Positions 1-5,157 of a stretch of DNA of 9,189 nucleotides are shown here, piece after piece (the stretch's first letter is position 1; each line of letters starts with the position of its first letter). The position numbers were made by a program, and so were the translations under genes. The notes beneath the pieces were generated by a model that did no database searches, was not told the DNA's origin, and worked only from the letters and a program-made list of their open reading frames with translations. Origin of the DNA: Acidimicrobiales bacterium (GTDB lineage: Bacteria; Actinomycetota; Acidimicrobiia; Acidimicrobiales; SHLQ01); contig JABDJW010000255.1 of the NCBI GenBank assembly GCA_013002375.1, positions 1-9,189 on the forward strand. Reading direction: 5' to 3'.

Positions 1-482
1 GTGCCGATCATCATGCCGCCGGGGAAGGCGTAGTTCTCGAGCACGACCTGATGGATGATGCCGCTACCGGGCTTCCAGAATCCGGCGCCGTACTTCGCGC
101 AGACCGACTCCAGGAAGTCGTAGACCTCTTCGTTGTTTTCGACTGCGGCCAGCAGATCGCGCTTGCCGTCGTCGCGGGCTTGGATCAGATGGTCGCAGTG
201 CGTTGTGGTCGGTACCCGAACCTCGGGGAGGCCGGCCACCATGAACTGCAGCCAGGCCATCTGAGCGGTGGCATCCTGCATGGCGACGCGATCGGGTCGA
301 AGGTCGACGTAGCTCTCGCCCCGCTCGAGTTCTTGATCGGCCCGGTCGAGATGATTGCCCAAGATCTTCTCGGCCAACGTCAGCGGTCGTCCGAACGTCT
401 CACGCAGGGCTCCGACTCGGTCGTCGAGGTTGGCATACACGGCGTTGATCAATTCGATCGGGGTTTCGGCGTAGACGGCCAT
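1..482 (-). CDS. acn: Aconitate hydratase, mitochondrial type (N-terminal part, cut by window edge)
   Basis: Aconitase isomerises citrate to isocitrate through cis-aconitate in the TCA cycle, using a [4Fe-4S] cluster in the cytoplasm. The first 160 codons are present and the frame is open to the window edge. Hallmarks are RVAMQDATAQMA (residues 65-76), THCDHL (94-99) and WKPGSGIIHQ followed by LENYAFPG (136-154). By family knowledge these carry active-site Gln69, Asp97, His98 and His144, equivalent to Gln72, Asp100, His101 and His147 of the mitochondrial enzyme. The last complete residues are MMIG and the next codon begins AC, matching the family's IGTDSHTPN, which would lie just outside. The ATG is supported by AAGGA seven bases upstream. 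The early motif spacing fits the roughly 750-aa mitochondrial-type enzyme better than the longer AcnA/IRP1 type. The cysteine ligands of the cluster are not in the window. Confidence 0.93.
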   Translation of the reverse strand, partial: MAVYAETPIELINAVYANLDDRVGALRETFGRPLTLAEKILGNHLDRADQELERGESYVDLRPDRVAMQDATAQMAWLQFMVAGLPEVRVPTTTHCDHLIQARDDGKRDLLAAVENNEEVYDFLESVCAKYGAGFWKPGSGIIHQVVLENYAFPGGMMIG

Positions 483-587
483 GTTGGGTTCCTTCCCAGT
501 GTTCGGCTCGGACAGTTCGCTCGGCCGGGCGGACGTTGACGGCGACGACCACCGTAGCGCTGTCAGCGTCCCATGGTTGCCTGTCTA

Positions 588-607
588 TGTCAAGTATGAT
601 ACAAGTA
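588..607. promoter_or_regulatory. Candidate shared operator/promoter between aconitase and gntR
   Basis: Within the 129-bp divergent gap, GTATGATAC (594-602) is a palindrome around one central base, which resembles GntR-family half-sites of the GT...AC kind. It is framed by a direct repeat CAAGTA at 591-596 and 602-607, an 11-bp step or about one helical turn. TATGAT (595-600) could be the -10 box for the plus-strand regulator gene. TTGACA on the minus strand (593-588) is a consensus -35 pointing toward the aconitase, although no good minus-strand -10 follows at normal spacing. Binding by the adjacent GntR regulator, controlling itself and possibly the aconitase, is an inference. Confidence 0.45.
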
Positions 608-611
608 GGTC

Positions 612-1355
612 ATGGCTGATCGAGTCATCCGCTATCGCCAGATCGCTTCGGCGCTGCGAAGTCGCATCGAAGCCGGCGAGTTCGGCGCGGGCCGGGTGCT
701 GCCGTCGGAGGCCGCGTTGGGCAAGGAGTTCGAAGTGAGCCGGGTCACCGTGCGCAAGGCGCTCGAAGCCTTGCGCGACGAAGGCCTGGTCGCGTCTCGG
801 CAAGGGTTCGGCTGGTTCGTCGCCGTCGACCCGCTGCGCCAGTCGCTCGGCCGGCTCGGCACCATCGAGGCGCAACTGGCGGCGTCCGACCGGGTCTCGG
901 AACGGCACGTGCTGGGGTTCGCGTTCGTGCCGACGCCGGCGGCTGTCAAGCGCCACCTCGATGTCGACACCGTGCTCGAGGTGCGCCGGCTCAACCGGGC
1001 CGATGGCCAGCCCTTCGCCCGGGTGACGGTGTGGTGCCCCGAACACTTGGGGGCGGAACTCTCCCGCGCCGAGGTCGAAGCCTCGCCGTTCTACGAGCTG
1101 CTCGATGTCCCTCTCGGCGGTGCCAGCCAGACCATCGGAGCGCAAGCGGCATCGGAGGCCGACGCCGAGCTCTTCGACGTGCCGGTCGGTTCGCCGGTTC
1201 TCGTCTGTCACCGGACGACGAACGACGCGGCGGGCCAGCCCGTTCTGGTGAGCGAGCACGTCTTTCCCGGCCACCTCACCGAGTTCGTGGTCGATCTGCC
1301 CCATGTCGCCGCATCGATGGCCCCGAGCGGCCTGCGCCTGGTCGATCCCGCCTAG
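612..1355 (+). CDS. GntR-family (HutC/UTRA) transcriptional regulator
   Basis: This 247-aa protein is a ligand-responsive DNA-binding repressor or activator. The N-terminal winged helix-turn-helix spans about residues 5-70. It has the family signature LPSEAALGKEFEVSRVTVRK (30-49), then ALEALRDEGLV, and a wing RQGFGWFV in which the usual RxGxGTFV threonine is Trp. Residues about 95-240 form a UTRA effector domain: ERHVLGF, LEVRRLNRADGQPF, a central SPFYELL segment and a C-terminal QPVLVSEHVFPG strand pair. Length and order are standard for the HutC subfamily, whose ligands are usually small metabolites; the ligand here cannot be read. There is no Shine-Dalgarno at normal spacing, and TATGAT ends 11 bases before the ATG, so the mRNA is probably leaderless or nearly so. 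The gene is divergent from the aconitase, which makes that gene a candidate target. It converges with the lipoprotein genes. Confidence 0.92.
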   Translation: MADRVIRYRQIASALRSRIEAGEFGAGRVLPSEAALGKEFEVSRVTVRKALEALRDEGLVASRQGFGWFVAVDPLRQSLGRLGTIEAQLAASDRVSERHVLGFAFVPTPAAVKRHLDVDTVLEVRRLNRADGQPFARVTVWCPEHLGAELSRAEVEASPFYELLDVPLGGASQTIGAQAASEADAELFDVPVGSPVLVCHRTTNDAAGQPVLVSEHVFPGHLTEFVVDLPHVAASMAPSGLRLVDPA

Positions 1356-1395
1356 TCCGGCCGTCGGGGGTCGAGGGCGGCGTCGAAAACGGGAA

Positions 1396-1427
1396 CGAGC
1401 CGCCGCCCCAAGGTGGGCGACGGCTCG
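1396..1427 (-). terminator. Hairpin terminator after the lipoprotein gene, between convergent genes
   Basis: Two 13-base arms (1396-1408 and 1415-1427) form a stem around a 6-base loop. The single non-Watson-Crick position is a G-U wobble in the minus-strand RNA and a C-A mismatch in the plus-strand RNA. The hairpin starts 13 bases after the stop of the minus-strand lipoprotein gene. In the minus-strand transcript it is followed by GTTCCCGTTTT, a modest U-rich tail. This suggests intrinsic termination mainly for the lipoprotein transcript, possibly also helping to stop the regulator's transcript. Confidence 0.7.
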
Positions 1428-1440
1428 CAACGGGATCAGG

Positions 1441-1917
1441 TCAGCCGAAACCGAGATCGCATGCCTCGGACAGCGCCTCGAACATGGCGTCGTCGTCGGT
1501 CATCATGCTGGCCAAGGCCTCGACGCCGCGGTCCTTCAGGTAGTCGATGGCGCATTGGGTGCCTTCCTCGCCGAACGGCGCGTCGGTGAAGGTGTCCTCC
1601 CAGATCGCGTTGATGTCCTTGCAGTCGGCCATGCTCTCGGCGATCTTCTCGGCATCGCCTTCGGAGAGATCGTCGAACTCACGCTCGTCGTTCATCGTGA
1701 GAAATGATTCGGCCTGATCCTGGCCGAGCTCGCGCACGACGTTCTCGCCGTAGCACAGCGCTTGGTCGTCGTTCATCGGCGCGCCGTCGTCGACGAGGAC
1801 GTCGGCCAGTTCCTGGGCGAGCTCCTGCTCCTCCGCGCTCAGCGCATCGCCGCCGCCGCACGCCGCCGACACGAGTGCGAACGCGAACAACAGGGTGAGT
1901 GGTTTGATGCATTTCAT
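1441..1917 (-). CDS. Small acidic four-cysteine lipoprotein (copy 1)
   Basis: This 158-aa protein is of unknown function. It opens with a short basic and hydrophobic signal peptide ending SAAC at Cys20, followed by Gly-Gly-Gly. This is a relaxed lipobox with Ser at -3, so attachment to the outer face of the cytoplasmic membrane is likely but not certain. The mature part is rich in Asp and Glu and looks mostly helical. Four further cysteines at 55, 99, 122 and 153 match those of the neighbouring gene product, as do the motifs CYGENVVRELG and the C-terminal CDLGF. Two disulfide bonds outside the membrane are a reasonable inference. The start is supported by AAGGA seven bases upstream of the ATG. 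The gene lies 92 bases downstream of its paralogue on the same strand, with no clear promoter between, so the two are probably cotranscribed. I do not recognise a named family. Confidence 0.8.
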   Translation of the reverse strand: MKCIKPLTLLFAFALVSAACGGGDALSAEEQELAQELADVLVDDGAPMNDDQALCYGENVVRELGQDQAESFLTMNDEREFDDLSEGDAEKIAESMADCKDINAIWEDTFTDAPFGEEGTQCAIDYLKDRGVEALASMMTDDDAMFEALSEACDLGFG

Positions 1918-1956
1918 GGTTGGTTCCTTGGTTTGGGGATCCTGGACACAGATGGG

Positions 1957-1983
1957 CGCCCCGTGAGCAGTGGGGTTGGGGCG
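1957..1983. other. GC-rich inverted repeat between the two lipoprotein genes
   Basis: CGCCCC (1957-1962) pairs with GGGGCG (1978-1983) across a 15-base loop; CCCC (1959-1962) with GGGG (1972-1975) is an alternative. No U-run follows on the minus strand. It could be a weak attenuator or a 3' stabilising stem for the upstream lipoprotein message, but the stem is short and chance is possible in GC-rich DNA. Confidence 0.25.
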
Positions 1984-2009
1984 AGCAGGGAGCTATGACT
2001 CGCCGGGCG

Positions 2010-2507
2010 TCAGAAGGGAAGGTCGCAGTCCTCGGCGATGTCGTTCAGGAGGCCGTCGGGGTTCTCGCCGGAGAATTCCTGGGCGAACGGGTCGGCGCCC
2101 AATCGGGCGAGGCCTTCGGCGGCGCATTCGAGCTGCTCGTCCTCCAAGAGCCCGGTGAGACCACCTCGGTACAGCGCTTCGAGGTCGACGCAGGATACGA
2201 GGGCATCGGCGATGCGGTCGGCGTCGGCTTGGGCCATGGCGAAGTCGTCGGCGATGTCTTGTTCCAGGAATTCCTCCGCGGTGTCGAGGCCGACGCCCCG
2301 CACGACGTTCTCGCCGAAGCAGGATGCTTCGTCATCGGTGATCAGCCGGTTGTCCGCGACGCCGGTGAAGTCCGCGATGAACTGGTCCGCCAAGTCGTCG
2401 ACCATCGCCCGTTCGTCGGCGGTGAGCTCGCGGTCGTCGTCGCCTCCGCAGGCGCCGACGGCGAGCGCGGCGAGCAGCGCCAGAGCAAGTGTCTTCATGA
2501 GCCGCAT
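2010..2507 (-). CDS. Small acidic four-cysteine lipoprotein (copy 2)
   Basis: This 165-aa protein is a paralogue of the product of the downstream gene. The signal peptide is hydrophobic (LALALLAALA) and ends in a good lipobox, VGAC, with lipidated Cys20 followed by Gly-Gly and an acidic run. The mature region carries cysteines at 63, 106, 128 and 161. Their spacings of 43, 22 and 33 residues are close to 44, 23 and 31 in the other copy. CFGENVVRGVG and the terminal CDLPF repeat the other copy's motifs. AGGAG seven bases upstream selects the first ATG at 2507 rather than Met4. The protein should be anchored on the outer face of the membrane, probably with two disulfides. Function is unknown; overall similarity between the copies looks modest outside the motifs, which suggests an old duplication with divergence. 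Confidence 0.82.
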   Translation of the reverse strand: MRLMKTLALALLAALAVGACGGDDDRELTADERAMVDDLADQFIADFTGVADNRLITDDEASCFGENVVRGVGLDTAEEFLEQDIADDFAMAQADADRIADALVSCVDLEALYRGGLTGLLEDEQLECAAEGLARLGADPFAQEFSGENPDGLLNDIAEDCDLPF

Positions 2508-2545
2508 GCCAGTTCTCCTGTCGAGGGCTGATCCCGCCGGAAGGC

Positions 2546-2579
2546 GGCCAGACGTTAGGTACGGCCATCAAGTCTGGCC
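2546..2579. promoter_or_regulatory. 8+8 inverted repeat in the divergent lipoprotein/methyltransferase gap
   Basis: GGCCAGAC (2546-2553) and GTCTGGCC (2572-2579) are perfect inverted copies with 18 bases between them, giving half-site centres 26 bp apart. A TANNNT-type -10 (TAACGT, minus strand, 2557-2552) sits against the inner edge of the left arm, 44 bases upstream of the lipoprotein ATG. This arrangement suits a regulator-binding site at the lipoprotein promoter. An adjacent CCGCC/GGCGG hairpin (2534-2547) would lie in or at the start of the lipoprotein 5' leader. The binding protein is unknown. Confidence 0.4.
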
Positions 2580-2641
2580 AGTGCGGTGCGGGGGCCGGTG
2601 GATGCGCCCGAATTTCGGACTCTTGCGGCCGTCGGACTCAC

Positions 2642-2647
2642 TAGTTT
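2642..2647 (+). promoter_or_regulatory. Possible -10 box for a leaderless methyltransferase transcript
   Basis: TAGTTT ends seven bases before the A of the ATG at 2655, and no Shine-Dalgarno precedes that ATG. Transcription starting at or near the ATG would fit both facts and would be typical of actinobacteria. A convincing -35 is not visible. Confidence 0.35.
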
Positions 2648-2654
2648 CATCGGC

Positions 2655-3440
2655 ATGACTTCGAGCGACGGCCTTCTGGCTGAACAACGGGCGTACTACC
2701 GCGCTCGGGCACCCGAGTATGACGACTGGTGGCAGCGCCGGGGTCGCTATGACCGCGGCGAGGCCTTCCAGACGGTGTGGGAGAACGATGTCGCCGACGC
2801 CGAGCGAGCGCTCGCCGGCTTTGGTGCGACGGGATCGGTGATCGAGTTCGCGGCCGGCACCGGCAACTGGACCCGCCACCTGGCCAAGACCGCATCGCAT
2901 GTCACCGCACTCGACGCCTCGCCGGAAACCCTGGCGATCGCCGCATCCAAACTCGAGCGAGGGGCCAACCTCGAGGGCGGCGTAGGTGAGATCGACCGGG
3001 TCGAGCTCGTGACCGGAGACATTTTCGGGTTCGAGCCGGACCGGACCTATGACGTGGCCTTCATGGGGTTCTGGCACAGCCATGTGCCGGCCGACCGCCT
3101 CGAGTCGTTCTGGGCGCTCGTCGACCGCTGCCTGGCGCCCGACGGTCGCTTCTTCCTGATCGACAACGCCCATCCGAGCCTCACCCAAGGCCTGGCCGGC
3201 AGCCCCCTCGAGGTACACACCACCGGCGAGACCGCGACGAGCGGTCAGGGCACGATCGACCTGGCCGGCGGAACCGCGGAACGGACGCTGACCGACGGTC
3301 GGTCCTTCGAGATCGTCAAGCGCTACTTCACCCCCGCCTCATTGGCCGAGGCGCTCGGCGACCTGGGGTGGGCGGTCGAAGCCCGCACGACAGAGCGGTT
3401 CTTCCTCGTCGCGGATGGCAGACGGCGCGACCAGCCTTAG
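2655..3440 (+). CDS. Class I SAM-dependent methyltransferase
   Basis: This 261-aa cytoplasmic enzyme transfers a methyl group from S-adenosylmethionine to an unidentified acceptor. The Rossmann-like core shows motif I VIEFAAGTGNW (62-72), the acidic residue that binds the SAM ribose in TALDAS (Asp87), motif LVTGDIFGF with Asp122, and the strand YDVAFMGFWHSHVP (132-145). Next come APDGRFFLIDNAHP (161-174) and a C-terminal RYFTPASLAEALGDLGW segment (223-239). The N-terminal YYRARAPEYDDWW is common in small-molecule and lipid methyltransferases of this class. I chose the ATG at 2655 because this motif normally lies within about 15 residues of the start; a GTG at 2586 would add 23 residues with no homology-like features. 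The gene is divergent from the lipoproteins and converges, 17 bases apart, with the operon to its right. The substrate cannot be told. Confidence 0.88.
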   Translation: MTSSDGLLAEQRAYYRARAPEYDDWWQRRGRYDRGEAFQTVWENDVADAERALAGFGATGSVIEFAAGTGNWTRHLAKTASHVTALDASPETLAIAASKLERGANLEGGVGEIDRVELVTGDIFGFEPDRTYDVAFMGFWHSHVPADRLESFWALVDRCLAPDGRFFLIDNAHPSLTQGLAGSPLEVHTTGETATSGQGTIDLAGGTAERTLTDGRSFEIVKRYFTPASLAEALGDLGWAVEARTTERFFLVADGRRRDQP

Positions 3441-3457
3441 CGGAAGTCCGTTGGTGC

Positions 3458-4243
3458 TCAGCGCGATCGCCCGAGCAGGCGGGGAGCCGGTTCCTCGTTG
3501 GCGATGGCGTCGATCGTCTCTTCGAGGGCATCGGTGACGTTCCGCACGGTGCGGCCATGCGCCGCGCGGCTGGTGGCCAACCCGGCACCGACCATGAACG
3601 GAATGGCGATCAAGGCGAGGGCCCCGGCGATCGCGGCGATGATCGACGCGATGATGGCGCCGGCGATGGCGATGATGGTGCCGCCGGCGATCGCAGCTCC
3701 CCGCTGCTGTTCGATGTCGGCCGCGAGGCAGACGACGCCGCTGGCATCGTCGAACCCGACGACGGCGGCTGAGACCTGACGTGAGCGGGCCAGGCCACCT
3801 CGGCCGCGCAACCCACGCACCGAGTTGGTCAACTTGCCGATGGCATCGCGCCGTCGGGTGGCGACGATCGTGCCGTCGGTGGCGACGCGGGTCTTGAGTC
3901 CGTGGCCCCGCGTGAGCCACGCGACCGCGGCTTGGGACTTGGCCTCGGCGTTGCCGGTGGCCTCCCGCTGCGACCAGATGACCGATGGGCCGACCAGCCG
4001 GTCGACAACGCCGGTGGGCTGATCGGTCAGGCCGACCGCTTGTTCGGCGATCGCGGTCGCGAGGGCGGATTCGGGGATGTCGAGCTCGGCTGCGATGTCG
4101 AACAGGCTCTCCGGGCTCAAGGTGGGGTCGGCCTCTGCGGCGGGAAGGTGGGCGATGTCGAGGGCGCGACGCAGCACCAACTGCACCTCGTCAGGGGTGA
4201 GGCCGTTCCGTATCGGGCCGTCGCTCATTGGGCCGCTGCTCAT
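3458..4243 (-). CDS. Predicted two-TM membrane protein of unknown function
   Basis: This protein of about 261 aa is the last gene of the right-hand operon. Residues 14-70 form a small helical domain of the type LTPDEVQLVLRRALDIA...LSPESLFDIAAELDIPESAL, often seen at the N-terminus of bacterial membrane or kinase-associated proteins. A soluble mixed region follows (about 80-180), then a long Ala/Ile/Gly-rich hydrophobic stretch (183-224) that should form a two-helix hairpin, and a charged C-terminal tail. No catalytic motif is seen. The start is uncertain: ATG at 4243 or 4228, neither with a good ribosome site. The frame is open to 4342, but that would overlap the acyltransferase gene by 70 bases. 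From 4243 the gene begins 29 bases after that gene's stop, which favours cotranscription. A role in membrane or lipid assembly is only suggested by position. Confidence 0.7.
   Translation of the reverse strand: MSSGPMSDGPIRNGLTPDEVQLVLRRALDIAHLPAAEADPTLSPESLFDIAAELDIPESALATAIAEQAVGLTDQPTGVVDRLVGPSVIWSQREATGNAEAKSQAAVAWLTRGHGLKTRVATDGTIVATRRRDAIGKLTNSVRGLRGRGGLARSRQVSAAVVGFDDASGVVCLAADIEQQRGAAIAGGTIIAIAGAIIASIIAAIAGALALIAIPFMVGAGLATSRAAHGRTVRNVTDALEETIDAIANEEPAPRLLGRSR
4214..4243 (-). repeat. 15-bp tandem duplication carrying two start codons
   Basis: On the minus strand ATGAGCAGCGGCCCA is followed at once by ATGAGCGACGGCCCG (12 of 15 bases identical). They encode MSSGP and MSDGP at the start of the two-TM protein gene. 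The duplication gives two in-frame ATG codons 15 bases apart and makes the true start ambiguous. Confidence 0.6.
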
Positions 4244-4272
4244 CGGTGCAAGTGTTGCAGACGCCGGCGAGC

Positions 4273-5157
4273 TCAGACCTTCGGCCAGGCTCGGCGGCTG
4301 CGTCGCTTGGGTCCGGATTCGAGGGCCCAGATGCGCCGCCACGCGCCGACCCGCGGACCGGCCAGCGAGGGGGTCTCGCCGGCGTGGGCCCGGCGCCGGG
4401 CTTGGTACCAGTCGCTGGAGACTTCATCGGACATCTGGGCGACGGCTGCTTCGATGCGGTTGCTGAGGTCCTGCGAACGCTCGCCGTCGGTCGGCGTGAG
4501 TGGGTACCCGAACGTGACCGTGGTCGGTGCCGCCTTGGGGCGGGACCGACCCTTGGGCAAGATGCGGCTCGTCCCTTCGATGTGGACGGGCACCACCGGC
4601 ACGTCGGCTCGTAGCGCGAGGTACGCCGCGCCGCGCCGGAACTGGCGACCCCAGCCGTCGGGGCTGCGGCCGCCCTCCGGGAAGATCACCAGGCTGTGGC
4701 CGGCCTCGATCAGCTCGACCGCCTTGTCGGCGCTCGTGCGGTTCACCTTGTTGCGTTCCATGGGCACGGCGCCGAGCGAAAGGGCGGCGATGGCCCCCGA
4801 CAGCGAGTTGCCGAAGAAGTAGTCGGCCGCTGCCATCGGAACGAGCTCGCGGCGCCACGGGCGAGGGATCGACGTGAGCAGAAGCGGCGTGTCGATGTGG
4901 CTGTGGTGGTTCGCGGCGAAGATCACCGGCTGATCGACGTCCAGGATGTCGAGCCGGTCGAGCCCCCGGCGGGTGGGGAGCGCCAAGGTCGAAACGACGG
5001 GGCGCATGACGCCCTCCACGAACCCGGCGCGCACGGTCTTGGCCAGTGGTCGGTGCGCCCAATCGGTGGGGAAGTTGACGCCGGTGCGCGACCGCTGGGG
5101 AAGTGGGTCGACACCCAAGGGAACCGGCGGCTTGCGGACGACCCAGCGCAGGTTCAC
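4273..5157 (-). CDS. PlsC-type 1-acylglycerol-3-phosphate acyltransferase family protein
   Basis: This 294-aa protein belongs to the acyltransferase family that moves an acyl chain from acyl-CoA or acyl-ACP onto a glycerol-phosphate-like or other lipid acceptor at the membrane. Motif I is NHHSHID (83-89), with the His-x4-Asp catalytic pair His84/Asp89. GAVPMERNK (129-137) occupies the motif II position. FPEGGRS (159-165) is motif III and VPVVPVHIEGT (186-196) motif IV. All key residues are present, so it should be active. The GTG start shares bases with the TGA of the preceding gene (GTGA), indicating translational coupling. The C-terminal 40 residues are strongly basic, which may help membrane contact. 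The reading frame stays open upstream to 5910, but that extension lies inside the LarA-like gene and is a shadow. The acceptor is not predictable; the operon suggests it differs from ordinary phosphatidic acid synthesis. Confidence 0.9.
   Translation of the reverse strand: MNLRWVVRKPPVPLGVDPLPQRSRTGVNFPTDWAHRPLAKTVRAGFVEGVMRPVVSTLALPTRRGLDRLDILDVDQPVIFAANHHSHIDTPLLLTSIPRPWRRELVPMAAADYFFGNSLSGAIAALSLGAVPMERNKVNRTSADKAVELIEAGHSLVIFPEGGRSPDGWGRQFRRGAAYLALRADVPVVPVHIEGTSRILPKGRSRPKAAPTTVTFGYPLTPTDGERSQDLSNRIEAAVAQMSDEVSSDWYQARRRAHAGETPSLAGPRVGAWRRIWALESGPKRRSRRAWPKV

Noticed and set aside
585..1430. Minus-strand open frame (281 codons) opposite gntR
   Set aside because: The plus strand has a complete winged-helix and UTRA protein; the antisense translation is Arg-rich with no motif.
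2586..2654. GTG start adding 23 residues to the methyltransferase
   Set aside because: The added residues lack family features and would place the start close to the inverted repeat; the ATG at 2655 fits the family N-terminus.
3438..3460. Possible terminator between the methyltransferase and the right-hand operon (CGGA/TCCG)
   Set aside because: The stem is only four base pairs with a two-base loop and no U-run, too weak to call.
3600..3710. Repetitive GCGATG/GCCGGCGAT sequence that looks like short tandem repeats
   Set aside because: It encodes the Ala/Ile/Gly-rich transmembrane hairpin of the two-TM protein; the repetition follows from the amino-acid composition, with no regular unit or spacer as in CRISPR.
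4244..4342. Upstream extension of the two-TM protein to 4342
   Set aside because: It would overlap the end of the acyltransferase gene by 70 bases and adds only disordered residues before the first recognisable domain.
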